The notes beneath the pieces were generated by a model, which worked only from the letters and a program-made list of their open reading frames with translations, did no database searches and was not told where the DNA came from. Positions 5,222 to 12,012 of a stretch of DNA of 24,801 nt are shown here, piece by piece. Position 1 is the first letter of the stretch. Each line of letters opens with the position of its first letter. Made by a program: the position numbers and the translations under genes. Source of the DNA: Candidatus Woesearchaeota archaeon (lineage in GTDB: Archaea; Nanobdellota; Nanobdellia; Woesearchaeales; UBA10200); assembly GCA_016180275.1 (NCBI GenBank), contig JACPBN010000039.1:1-24801 (forward strand). Reading direction: 5' to 3'.

Positions 5222-7927
5222 ATGAAAAAACAACAAAGTTCTACACAACAAACTACTGCTATTACAACATCTGATTCTGATAAATATGTTTATTCGTTTG
5301 ATGAAGGCAACAAAGATATGAAGATGCTTCTTGGCGGCAAGGGCGCTGGTTTGGCAGAGATGACAAGGATTGGAATCCCGGTTCCGCCTGGATTTACTAT
5401 CACAACTGAAGTCTGCGAATTATATAACAAAAACAACAAAAAATATCCAAGTGAAATTGACCAGCAAGTAAGAGAAAAATTAACAGAGTTAGAGAATAAA
5501 GTAGGCGCAAAATTTGGCAGCAAAGATAATCCATTGCTGGTTTCTGTCAGAAGCGGAGCAGCTGTCTCAATGCCAGGCATGATGGATACTGTCCTGAATC
5601 TGGGGTTAAACGACGAAACTGTAAAAGGCATTATAAAGAACACGCAAAATGAAAGATTTGCTTATGATGCATACCGGCGCTTTATTCAAATGTTTGGTGA
5701 TGTTGTTCTAGAAGTTGAGCATAATAAGTTTGAGCATGCATTGCAGAAAAGAAAAGATGCTAAGCAAAAAGATTCAAATCATGTTGTAAATGATACAGAC
5801 TTGGGTGCAAATGACTTAAAGCAGCTGGTTGCAGATTACAAGAAGATTGTCAGGGAAGAAACTGCCAGAGAATTTCCAAATGATGTTCATGAGCAGCTTC
5901 AATTATCAATAAATGCGGTATTTGGAAGCTGGAATAATCCAAGGGCAATTGCATATAGAAAAATAAATGACATTAAAGGATTAATTGGAACTGCCGTTAA
6001 TGTCCAGGCAATGGTATTTGGGAATATGGGAGAAAACTCCGGAACAGGGGTTGCTTTCACAAGAGATCCAAGCACCGGTGAGAAAGTTTTCTATGGCGAA
6101 TTCCTGAGAAACGCACAAGGAGAAGATGTAGTTGCTGGAATCAGGACACCGCAGCCAATAAAAAATCTTGCAAATGCATGGCCAAAAGTGTACAAGCAGC
6201 TAGTTTCTGTTTATAAGACACTTGAGTCACATTATAAAGATATGCAGGATATTGAATTCACAATCCAGCGCGACAAATTATATATACTGCAAACAAGAAA
6301 CGGCAAGAGAACTGCACAAGCAGCAATTAGGATTGCAGTTGAGATGGTTGCAGAGAAAGTTATTGATGAAAAAACAGCTGTTCTACGGGTGCAGCCACAA
6401 CAGCTTGACCAGCTTCTTCACAAGCAATTAGATCCTGCAGCAAAAAAGAAATTACAAGTAATTGCTAAAGGGCTGCCGGCATCGCCAGGAGCAGCTGTTG
6501 GCCAGGTCGTATTTGATGCTGCAAAAGCGCATGCCTGGGCAAAAGAAGGAAAAAAAGTTATTCTTGTCAGAACTGAAACTTCTCCGGAGGATATTGAAGG
6601 CATGCATGCATCACAAGGCATACTTACTGCCCGAGGCGGAATGACAAGCCATGCTGCTGTCGTAGGAAGAGGGATGGGAAAATGTTGCGTAGTAGGATGT
6701 AATGAGATAAAAGTCAATGAAAAGCAATGCTTGTTTACTGTAACACTTCCTAATAAGCAGACTCAAACCATAAAAGAAGGAGATTTTATAACATTGGAAG
6801 GCAGTACTGGAGAAGTATTTGTTGGAAAATTAAGTGTTGTAGAGCCGGAATTAACAAGCCACTTTGCAAGATTAATGCAATGGGCTGACAAAATCAGAAG
6901 ATTAAAAGTCAGAACTAATGCAGACATTCCAAGAGATAGTGAAGTTGCAAGAAAGTTTGGCGCAGAAGGCATCGGATTATGCAGGACAGAGCATATGTTC
7001 TTTGATGCAGATAGGATAAGGGCAATGAGAGAGATGATACTTGCAGGTAATATTGAAGGAAGAAAAAAAGCACTGGCAAAATTATTGCCGATGCAAACTT
7101 CTGATTTTGTTGGATTATTTAGGGTAATGAAAGGATATCCTGTTACAATTAGGTTAATTGATCCGCCATTACATGAGTTTTTGCCGCAGGAAGAAGAAGA
7201 AATTAAGGCAATTGCAGAAGAGCTTGATGTTAGTATAGGCAAGCTCAAAGATAAAATTAAGTCACTGCACGAAACAAATCCAATGCTAGGCCATCGCGGA
7301 TGCAGATTAACAATTTCTTATCCGGAGATTGCAGAAATGCAGACAGAAGCTATTATAAGCGCAGCTGCTAAAGTAATTAAAGAAGGCCAGAGCATAATTC
7401 CTGAGATTATGATACCTTTAGTTGGCCATGTAAATGAGCTAAAGTATATGAGAGAGGTTGTTGAGAAAAAAGCGCAGGAGATTGTTGCCCGTGAAAATGT
7501 GGACATGGAATACAAGATAGGAACAATGATTGAAGTTCCTCGAGGGGCATTAACAGCAGATGAAGTTGCGCAATATGCTGATTTCTTTAGCTTTGGAACA
7601 AATGATTTAACACAGATGACATTTGGATTCTCAAGAGATGATGTTGGCAAATTTATTCCGGAGTATATTGAAAAGAATCTGTTGGAGAAAGACCCATTTG
7701 AAATTCTTGACCAAACAGGTGTTGGACAGCTAATAAAGATTGCTGTAGAGAAAGGCAGAAAAGCAAAGCATGGATTAAAGATAGGGATCTGCGGTGAGCA
7801 TGGCGGAGAGCCAAGCTCAGTTGAATTCTGCCACAAAATTGGTTTGGATTATGTAAGCTGTTCGCCGTATAGGGTGCCAATTGCAAGATTGGCTGCTGCG
7901 CATGCTGTGCTGAAAGAAAGCAGATAA
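5222..7927 (+). CDS. ppdK: Pyruvate, phosphate dikinase
   Basis: 901-aa cytoplasmic enzyme interconverting pyruvate + ATP + Pi and PEP + AMP + PPi. Full-length domain order is visible: N-terminal ATP-grasp with GGKGAGLAEMTRIGIPVPPGFTI (split by usual residues) and SVRSGAAVSMPGMMDT; a central phosphohistidine domain with GGMTSHAAVV, His477 being the phosphorylated residue; and a C-terminal PEP/pyruvate barrel with GLCRTEHMFF, SFGTNDLTQMTFGFSRDD and the acid/base cysteine C857 in GICGEHGGEPSS. The first about 20 residues are a Ser/Thr/Gln-rich extension before the conserved YSFDEGN. The reaction is reversible and can serve PPi-linked glycolysis or gluconeogenesis; direction cannot be told from sequence. 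It is monocistronic, with its own TATA box and a strong T-rich 3' end. It could feed pyruvate to the pyruvate dehydrogenase encoded at 10978-13107. Confidence 0.97.
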   Translation: MKKQQSSTQQTTAITTSDSDKYVYSFDEGNKDMKMLLGGKGAGLAEMTRIGIPVPPGFTITTEVCELYNKNNKKYPSEIDQQVREKLTELENKVGAKFGSKDNPLLVSVRSGAAVSMPGMMDTVLNLGLNDETVKGIIKNTQNERFAYDAYRRFIQMFGDVVLEVEHNKFEHALQKRKDAKQKDSNHVVNDTDLGANDLKQLVADYKKIVREETAREFPNDVHEQLQLSINAVFGSWNNPRAIAYRKINDIKGLIGTAVNVQAMVFGNMGENSGTGVAFTRDPSTGEKVFYGEFLRNAQGEDVVAGIRTPQPIKNLANAWPKVYKQLVSVYKTLESHYKDMQDIEFTIQRDKLYILQTRNGKRTAQAAIRIAVEMVAEKVIDEKTAVLRVQPQQLDQLLHKQLDPAAKKKLQVIAKGLPASPGAAVGQVVFDAAKAHAWAKEGKKVILVRTETSPEDIEGMHASQGILTARGGMTSHAAVVGRGMGKCCVVGCNEIKVNEKQCLFTVTLPNKQTQTIKEGDFITLEGSTGEVFVGKLSVVEPELTSHFARLMQWADKIRRLKVRTNADIPRDSEVARKFGAEGIGLCRTEHMFFDADRIRAMREMILAGNIEGRKKALAKLLPMQTSDFVGLFRVMKGYPVTIRLIDPPLHEFLPQEEEEIKAIAEELDVSIGKLKDKIKSLHETNPMLGHRGCRLTISYPEIAEMQTEAIISAAAKVIKEGQSIIPEIMIPLVGHVNELKYMREVVEKKAQEIVARENVDMEYKIGTMIEVPRGALTADEVAQYADFFSFGTNDLTQMTFGFSRDDVGKFIPEYIEKNLLEKDPFEILDQTGVGQLIKIAVEKGRKAKHGLKIGICGEHGGEPSSVEFCHKIGLDYVSCSPYRVPIARLAAAHAVLKESR

Positions 7928-7956
7928 ATTATTTTTCTGGTTTTATTTTTTTAATA
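7928..7956 (+). terminator. T-rich terminator after ppdK
   Basis: Two T-runs (ATTATTTTTC and TTTTATTTTTTTAA) directly after the stop codon fit archaeal intrinsic termination. Confidence 0.45.
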
Positions 7957-8033
7957 GCTTATTTCCCGTAGGGATATGCTATTTTTTATTGTGCTATTAA
8001 GATTACATCACTTTCAAGTACTAAACACCGCAA

Positions 8034-8044
8034 CCTTTAAAAAG
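8034..8044 (+). promoter_or_regulatory. TATA box of small zinc-ribbon gene
   Basis: CCTTTAAAAAG is centred about 26 bases before ATG 8066. This predicts a leaderless mRNA and decides the start in favour of 8066 over the in-frame ATG at 7976. Confidence 0.5.
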
Positions 8045-8065
8045 AGCCATGCATTACTTTGCCGT

Positions 8066-8206
8066 ATGAAATCATGCCAAATGTGCAAAATAGACGTACC
8101 AAGCTTATCTCCGATGAGAAAATGGTGCGTTGACTGCAGAAGAAAGCTTGCAGTTATAAGAGCTAAAGAAAAGAAGATGAAGCTCAGAAAATTGTTAAAG
8201 CATTAG
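8066..8206 (+). CDS. Small zinc-ribbon protein (46 aa)
   Basis: 46-aa basic protein with two CxxC knuckles: SCQMC at residues 3-7 and WCVDC at about 20-24. A Lys/Arg-rich helical tail (RAKEKKMKLRKLLKH) follows. This is the layout of a small treble-clef or zinc-ribbon domain binding one zinc, often in nucleic-acid or ribosome-associated proteins. An in-frame ATG at 7976 would add 30 hydrophobic residues lacking any conserved look; the TATA-like box at 8034-8044 lies between the two and supports 8066. I do not recognise a named family. The neighbours (ppdK and a convergent hypothetical) give no functional lead. Confidence 0.6.
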   Translation: MKSCQMCKIDVPSLSPMRKWCVDCRRKLAVIRAKEKKMKLRKLLKH

Positions 8207-8282
8207 ATATTTTATTGTGTCTTCAGGGTTCATTTCTTCAGACAGTAGCTTTATTCCTAATAAGATTATAATTCTAAATTAA

Positions 8283-8322
8283 CTTTCGGGTCGCCTTAAT
8301 CTTTACAGATTAAAATCTAAAG
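8283..8322 (+). repeat. Solo relative of the repeat copy 3 flank
   Basis: CTTTCGGGTCGCCTTAA (8283-8299) followed by a 6-bp hairpin TTAATC/GATTAA and then TCTAAAG. The left flank of repeat copy 3 (10728-10761) reads CTTTCGAGTTGCCTTAA, then AT-rich sequence, then TCTAAAG. The match is 15 of 17 bases plus the shared end. No core blocks of the structured repeat are present here. It sits between two convergent genes, so a shared termination or processing signal is an alternative. Confidence 0.35.
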
Positions 8323-8338
8323 AAAAGACAGCAAAAAT

Positions 8339-8812
8339 TTACCCTATATAACTCTGGGTGTTCTGTTGCACTGCGGTATTTTTATCTGCCTTGCCTTCAT
8401 TCTTCTTTTCAATGCTGACTCTTGGCAATGGTATAGGAGGAGGCAGGTTAATGTCCTCAGACAAAATCAGTGCTTTTACATTGCACTTGCTCAATGCTGT
8501 ATTAAGGACTTGCTGCATCACATCTGGCTCTACTTTTTTGTTTTTCTTCCAGCTAGCAGCTAACTCTTTAATTTTTTTAGGCTCATCTAAATATAGAACT
8601 TCACCAAAAATATTTATTGTGCCGATGTTTGGCTCGTATTCGGTGGTAAACTCAAAATTAAACTTCAATCCCTGCTGCTTTGCTTTTCCAAGGGCAAATT
8701 CCTTTTCTTCAACATCTTTTATCGCGATATTGTTCTTGATATTTATGTTGCCAGCTACATTATCTCTTCTTTCCAATGTTATTTTCCTGTAATTGCATCC
8801 TACGATTGGCAT
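8339..8812 (-). CDS. Conserved-looking hypothetical protein
   Basis: 157-aa soluble protein with no signal peptide. It begins MPIVGCNYRKITLERR, continues through NIAIKDVEEKEF, a strand-rich centre (FNFEFTTEYEPNIGTINIFGEVLYL, here split only for description), a helix KKIKELAASWKKNK, and a second helix DVMQQVLNTALSKCNVKALILSE. It ends with a Pro-rich LPPPIPLPRV and a polar tail. The strands, helix and Pro-rich layout are reminiscent of a small beta-rich chaperone such as SecB, but I cannot support that by motif. A canonical AGGTGATC (8815-8822) lies only 2 bases before the ATG. That is close for a ribosome binding site, but no other start is available. Convergent with the zinc-ribbon gene. Confidence 0.7.
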   Translation of the reverse strand: MPIVGCNYRKITLERRDNVAGNINIKNNIAIKDVEEKEFALGKAKQQGLKFNFEFTTEYEPNIGTINIFGEVLYLDEPKKIKELAASWKKNKKVEPDVMQQVLNTALSKCNVKALILSEDINLPPPIPLPRVSIEKKNEGKADKNTAVQQNTQSYIG

Positions 8813-8924
8813 ATGATCACCTTTTGTTGTTATAGTTATGTAATATAAGATTAATGATAAAAGATTGGCTCTGTGTTTTTAAATGTTTCAGTTTAATTTG
8901 CAAAATAATAAAAATTTAGGATAA

Positions 8925-8956
8925 GATTTATATAGAACATACTCACTTTTAAGTGA
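8925..8956 (+). promoter_or_regulatory. TATA box and operator-like repeat before small ORF
   Basis: GATTTATATAG (8925-8935) is a good archaeal TATA box. The inverted repeat TCACTT-TT-AAGTGA (8943-8956) overlaps the expected transcript start, where a repressor would block initiation. Confidence 0.45.
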
Positions 8957-8962
8957 TAAAAT

Positions 8963-9109
8963 GTGGATGATTTGTATGCACGTGTGAGAGAGTTAGGTGG
9001 AACAGTTACGGTAGATAGAGGATTTCCTAGAGCAGACCACAATTTTACTGATTCAGAAGATAGAAAAAGGTTGTTTGACTTGATAAGAAGAGATGTTTTA
9101 AGATTATAA
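8963..9109 (+). CDS. Small hypothetical protein (48 aa)
   Basis: GTG-initiated ORF encoding about 48 aa, highly charged, beginning (M)DDLYARVRELGG and ending RLFDLIRRDVLRL. It is supported by a TATA box about 35 bases upstream and by an amino-acid composition like a real soluble helical protein. The overlapping antisense frame (8893-9123) has no promoter and a poor composition. An out-of-frame ATG at 8961 encodes only 8 codons and must be skipped if the GTG is used; TTG 8972 is another in-frame option. Function is not recognised. It is convergent with the PIN toxin/antitoxin pair, and the inverted repeat at 8943-8956 suggests repression. Confidence 0.5.
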   Translation: MDDLYARVRELGGTVTVDRGFPRADHNFTDSEDRKRLFDLIRRDVLRL

Positions 9110-9123
9110 TCGATTTTTCTCAA

Positions 9124-9426
9124 TTATAATCTCTTGGCATGAGACAATAATAAATCGATATTTTCAGGCGACGTCCCTAACATATTTTGCTGCGCCAGAA
9201 CATCAAAGAATTCAAAATACCTTAAATTTGCCAGCTCCGCAGCTTCACGTATAGTGCATTTTCCTTCTTTGTAATCAGTTGTTGCTTTTTCTATCCTCAG
9301 CTTTTTTGCAGCATATATTACGAGTTTTTTAATGGCTTCTGACCTGGTTATCTTCTCTTCATGCGCAATTTTCTTAACAAATTTTAGCTCTTCATCGCCA
9401 AACCTGACATATACTGCATCAGACAT
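9124..9426 (-). CDS. UPF0175/ribbon-helix-helix-like antitoxin
   Basis: 100-aa protein with an N-terminal ribbon-helix-helix-like segment (VYVRFGDEELKFVKKIAHEE, then KITRSEAIKKLVIYAAK, residues about 5-40). A UPF0175-like module follows (YKEGKCTIREAAELANLRYFEFFDVLAQQNM, about 52-82), in which a short helix-turn-helix is recognisable. UPF0175 proteins are antitoxins of DUF3368/PIN nucleases. It overlaps the upstream toxin gene by 8 bases (9419-9426) and is therefore translated second in the operon, the reverse of the usual antitoxin-first order. Its N-terminal domain is the likely binder of the 18-bp palindrome at the operon promoter. Confidence 0.75.
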   Translation of the reverse strand: MSDAVYVRFGDEELKFVKKIAHEEKITRSEAIKKLVIYAAKKLRIEKATTDYKEGKCTIREAAELANLRYFEFFDVLAQQNMLGTSPENIDLLLSHAKRL

Positions 9427-9922
9427 TTTTATCGCCTCGTATTATTTTTTCCTTGATCTTTAAGCATATTTCTTTGTTATACCCGTTCTTTAAGAGCAGA
9501 TCCAATAATAAAAACACTCTTTCATCATTGAAATCATTTTTTTGCCATAATAAATAAATTAATATTGCAGTGTTTGTTATAGATGTTTGAGTTATAAGAC
9601 ATATTTTTTCGATTTGTTTGTCTTCACTGGCCAAAAAGCAGTTCTTTTCTTGCGCAAGAGCGATTATGCTGGCATCAGTCTCTTTGATATTAAAATTATT
9701 ACATATTTTAAGAGTGCTTTCAGCTTTGAATATCTCTATTTTCTTATCCTCAAAATACTGCATCAATATCTGTGCATCCCTATAACCTATATCTATCCCA
9801 TCTTTTACTTCCTGATAAATCTTATATGTAGTTATTATCTTAAATCTTCTTAACAGATGGGGCAATAAGCCAATCCTTGTGAAAAACAAACTTGAACTTG
9901 TATTAATTACTAGCTGTTTCAT
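9419..9922 (-). CDS. PIN-domain nuclease toxin (DUF3368-like)
   Basis: 167-aa PIN-like protein. Candidate metal-binding residues appear in PIN order: Asn7 in LVINTSSSLFF at the usual first Asp, Glu38 in IYQEV, Asp83 in KETDASIIALAQ (Glu81 nearby) and Asp101 in FLASEDKQI. Asn or Ser in place of the first Asp occurs in the DUF3368 branch, so weak or altered metal binding is possible. PIN toxins cleave structured RNAs such as tRNA or rRNA. The C-terminal 40 residues are Lys/Leu-rich and may dock the antitoxin. It is the first gene of a two-gene operon with the UPF0175-like antitoxin. A TATA box (minus, about 9950-9961) and a perfect palindrome (9929-9946) precede the start at 9922. Confidence 0.78.
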   Translation of the reverse strand: MKQLVINTSSSLFFTRIGLLPHLLRRFKIITTYKIYQEVKDGIDIGYRDAQILMQYFEDKKIEIFKAESTLKICNNFNIKETDASIIALAQEKNCFLASEDKQIEKICLITQTSITNTAILIYLLWQKNDFNDERVFLLLDLLLKNGYNKEICLKIKEKIIRGDKNV

Positions 9923-9928
9923 AACAAA

Positions 9929-9946
9929 TCATTACATATGTAATGA
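9929..9946. promoter_or_regulatory. Perfect 18-bp palindrome, operator of the PIN module
   Basis: TCATTACATATGTAATGA lies between the TATA-like TTTATATATTAC (minus strand, 9950-9961) and the toxin start at 9922. The position fits a repressor that blocks transcription, most likely the antitoxin alone or in complex with the toxin. Confidence 0.65.
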
Positions 9947-10016
9947 AGTGTAATATATAAACTTTTCTATTTTTCAGTGAATAAATATAAATACAGCCAC
10001 CAAAATACCTAAAAAG

Positions 10017-10718
10017 ATGCCCAATAACAACCTAAAATACAAGCTCATCTGCTTTGACTTAGACGGCACGATAATAGATGAGACAATATTTATCTGGCAG
10101 ACTTTGCATGATGCGTTTGGAAGCGACAAGAAGAAAAGAAAACAGTATGCTGAATATTTTGTCAACAAAAAGATAACATACAGGCAGTGGGCAGAGCATG
10201 ATTTAGAATTGTGGAGAGAAGCTGGCGCAACAAAGACAAGCATGATGAATGCTACCGATAAGCTGAGGCTGATGCCTGGCGCACTTGAGACATTGAATAA
10301 ATTGAAAGAATTAAAGGAAAAGGCAAAGGCAGATGGTAATTGCTTAAAGCTTGCAATCATCTCTGGCAGCCTGAATATTGCATTAGAGAGGGTCCTTCCT
10401 AACTACAAGGATTATTTTGACGATGTTTATATCAACCATCTTATCTTTGACGGCAAAGATGGAGAAAAACTTGCAGGCATCAGATCAACTGCATTTGATT
10501 TTGAGAACAAGGCAGATGCATTAAGGGAAATTGCAAATAGAGAAAATATTCCTTTGAGCGAATGTGTTTTTATCGGCGACCATGACAATGATATCCATGT
10601 AGCAGAGATTGCTGGGCTGAGCATAGCTTTTAACTGCAAATCTGAAAGGTTGGCGCAGATAGCTGATATTGTTATTGAGAAAAAGGATTTGAGAGAGATA
10701 CTGAAATATATCATATAA
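10017..10718 (+). CDS. HAD-superfamily phosphatase, SerB-like
   Basis: 233-aa HAD hydrolase. Motif I is CFDLDGTI with nucleophile Asp14 and acid/base Asp16; motif II is AIISGSL; motif III Lys lies in KADALREI; motif IV is FIGDHDNDIHVA. The helical cap between motifs I and II (YRQWAEHDLELWREAG and following) and the GDHDND signature place it in subfamily IB, which includes phosphoserine phosphatases. Substrate is not certain; phosphoserine or another small phosphorylated metabolite is plausible. A TATA-like ATAAATATAAATAC (about 9980-9993) lies 25-30 bases before the ATG, giving a near-leaderless mRNA. It is divergent from the PIN toxin and followed 12 bases later by repeat copy 3. Confidence 0.88.
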   Translation: MPNNNLKYKLICFDLDGTIIDETIFIWQTLHDAFGSDKKKRKQYAEYFVNKKITYRQWAEHDLELWREAGATKTSMMNATDKLRLMPGALETLNKLKELKEKAKADGNCLKLAIISGSLNIALERVLPNYKDYFDDVYINHLIFDGKDGEKLAGIRSTAFDFENKADALREIANRENIPLSECVFIGDHDNDIHVAEIAGLSIAFNCKSERLAQIADIVIEKKDLREILKYII

Positions 10719-10730
10719 AGTTAAAACCTT

Positions 10731-10970
10731 TCGAGTTGCCTTAAAATTAATATTTCTAAAGTGGTGGCTACCGCCTGCGAGCACTTGCTTAGAATATTGA
10801 AGAGTTACTCCTCCTCTACTCTTAGAGGGTAGATGTGATATTAGGAAAGCATTGCGTGTTTTGTTATCTGATGTTTAAGTAAATAGCATTGCCCGTCGTA
10901 ACTTGATTTCTATTAGTAGAATTGTGCTCGCATAAAGTTGGCGGTAGCCACCACTTTTTAGGCGACTCGA
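10731..10970 (-). ncRNA. Structured RNA-like repeat, copy 3 (inverted)
   Basis: Read on the minus strand. The outermost pair is TCGAGTTGCC (10731-10740) with GGCGACTCGA (10961-10970). Inside it GTGGTGGCTACCGCC (10761-10775) and GGCGGTAGCCACCAC (10940-10954) form a perfect 15-bp stem. The 7-nt one-sided bulge is 10933-10939, and TGCGAGCAC (10776-10784) pairs perfectly with GTGCTCGCA (10924-10932). The core is 10804-10902 (99 nt) closed by GTTAC/GTAAC where the other copies have GTTGC/GCAAC, a compensatory change. It carries GACGGGCAATGCTA, CACGCAATGCT, CACATCTA, hairpin CTAC/GTAG and AGGAGGA. It starts 8 bases after the pyruvate dehydrogenase E1 beta stop and is co-directional with it, so it could be part of that operon's 3' UTR or a separate transcript. 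Function unknown. Confidence 0.75.
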
Positions 10971-10977
10971 GTATTAT

Positions 10978-11964
10978 TTAATACTCCAGCACTTTCTTAA
11001 CTCCTCTATAAATCCTATAAGGATCAGGAGCATAATAATGCTCTGCTTTTGGCAGCGGAGGAACTATATCAAAGCTAGTTACCCTAATGACAGGCGCCTG
11101 CAGGTCCATCATTGCTTTTTCCATTATAAGTGCAGAAATTTCTGAGCTTAAACCAAGTGTGCGGGGAGCTTCCTGAACAACAACAGCTCTTCCTGTCTTT
11201 TTGACAGATTTAAGGATAGCATCTGTATCTATCGGTGAGACTGTCCTAAGGTCAATTATCTCTGGGAAGATCTCTTCTTTAGCTAGCAGCTCAGCTGCTT
11301 TCTCGCATTCTTTTACCATGGCGCCCCAACTGATCAATGTGCAGTCCATGCCCTCTTGCATGGTTCTTGCTTTCCCTAGAGGGATAGTATATTCTCCAGA
11401 TTTATCTATTGGAACTTCTTCTTTAAACGCGCGATAAAGTTTAGTAGGCTCTAAGAAAAGCACTGGATCTGGATCCCTAATTGCAGAAACCAATAATCCA
11501 TATGCATCGCTTGCAGTTGAGGGAATAACAACTTTTAATCCTGGAGTATGGATGAAATAAGATTCAGTACTTTCGCTGTGATGCTCAAGAGCTTTTATTC
11601 CAATGCCGTAAGGGGTCCTGATGACTAATGGGCAAGTGTATAATCCACGGCTTCTCGTTCGCATCCTTGATGCATGGTTAATGATCTGGTTCATTGCAGG
11701 ATAGATAAAACCAAAGAACTGTATTTCGCAGACAGGCCTCAATCCATTAATAGCCATGCCGATTGCGCTGCCCACTATTCCTGCTTCTGCCAATGGCGTA
11801 TCAACAACTCTTTCTGCGCCATATTTCTGCTGCAACCCTTCAGTTGCCCGAAAGACACCGCCTTCTTTTCCAACATCTTCACCAAGCATAACAACAGAGC
11901 TGTCTCTGCCCATTTCATAATGCAATGCCTTGTTTATTGCCTCTAATAATGTAGTCTTGACCAT
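10978..11964 (-). CDS. pdhB: Pyruvate dehydrogenase E1 component, beta subunit
   Basis: 328-aa transketolase-like E1 beta of the 2-oxo-acid dehydrogenase family. With E1 alpha it forms an alpha2beta2 enzyme that decarboxylates pyruvate (or a branched-chain 2-oxo acid) on thiamine diphosphate and passes the acyl group to lipoyl-E2. Visible features: LGEDVGKEGGVF (about 27-38), DTPLAEAGIVG with the TPP-activating Glu60, RPVCEIQFFGFIYPAMNQI, YGIGIKALEHHSES with His128/129, and the C-terminal transketolase domain SWGAMVKECEKA...VVVQEAPRTLG. Length is normal. It follows E1 alpha by 48 bases. No E2 or E3 gene follows; repeat copy 3 comes instead, so the E2/E3 partners must lie elsewhere. Substrate among 2-oxo acids is not fixed by sequence. 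Confidence 0.93.
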   Translation of the reverse strand: MVKTTLLEAINKALHYEMGRDSSVVMLGEDVGKEGGVFRATEGLQQKYGAERVVDTPLAEAGIVGSAIGMAINGLRPVCEIQFFGFIYPAMNQIINHASRMRTRSRGLYTCPLVIRTPYGIGIKALEHHSESTESYFIHTPGLKVVIPSTASDAYGLLVSAIRDPDPVLFLEPTKLYRAFKEEVPIDKSGEYTIPLGKARTMQEGMDCTLISWGAMVKECEKAAELLAKEEIFPEIIDLRTVSPIDTDAILKSVKKTGRAVVVQEAPRTLGLSSEISALIMEKAMMDLQAPVIRVTSFDIVPPLPKAEHYYAPDPYRIYRGVKKVLEY

Positions 11965-12012
11965 GGTAAATGATTGTTATTTAGTTTTTTGTAAAATCAG
12001 CGGTTATCAATA

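Noticed and set aside
6763..7836. Long minus-strand ORFs within ppdK
   Set aside because: Antisense shadows of a clear, full-length pyruvate phosphate dikinase reading frame.
7976..8065. N-terminal extension of the zinc-ribbon protein
   Set aside because: TATA box at 8034-8044 lies inside it, and the added residues are unlike the conserved part.
7928..8065. Independent gene between ppdK and the zinc-ribbon gene
   Set aside because: Only T-rich terminator-like sequence and the next promoter are visible.
8358..8792. Plus-strand ORF opposite the hypothetical at 8339-8812
   Set aside because: Leu/Ser/Phe-rich antisense shadow; the minus-strand protein has a ribosome binding site and coherent domain layout.
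8893..9123. Minus-strand ORF opposite the small ORF at 8963
   Set aside because: No promoter or ribosome binding site and low-complexity hydrophobic/aromatic tail; the plus-strand ORF has a TATA box.
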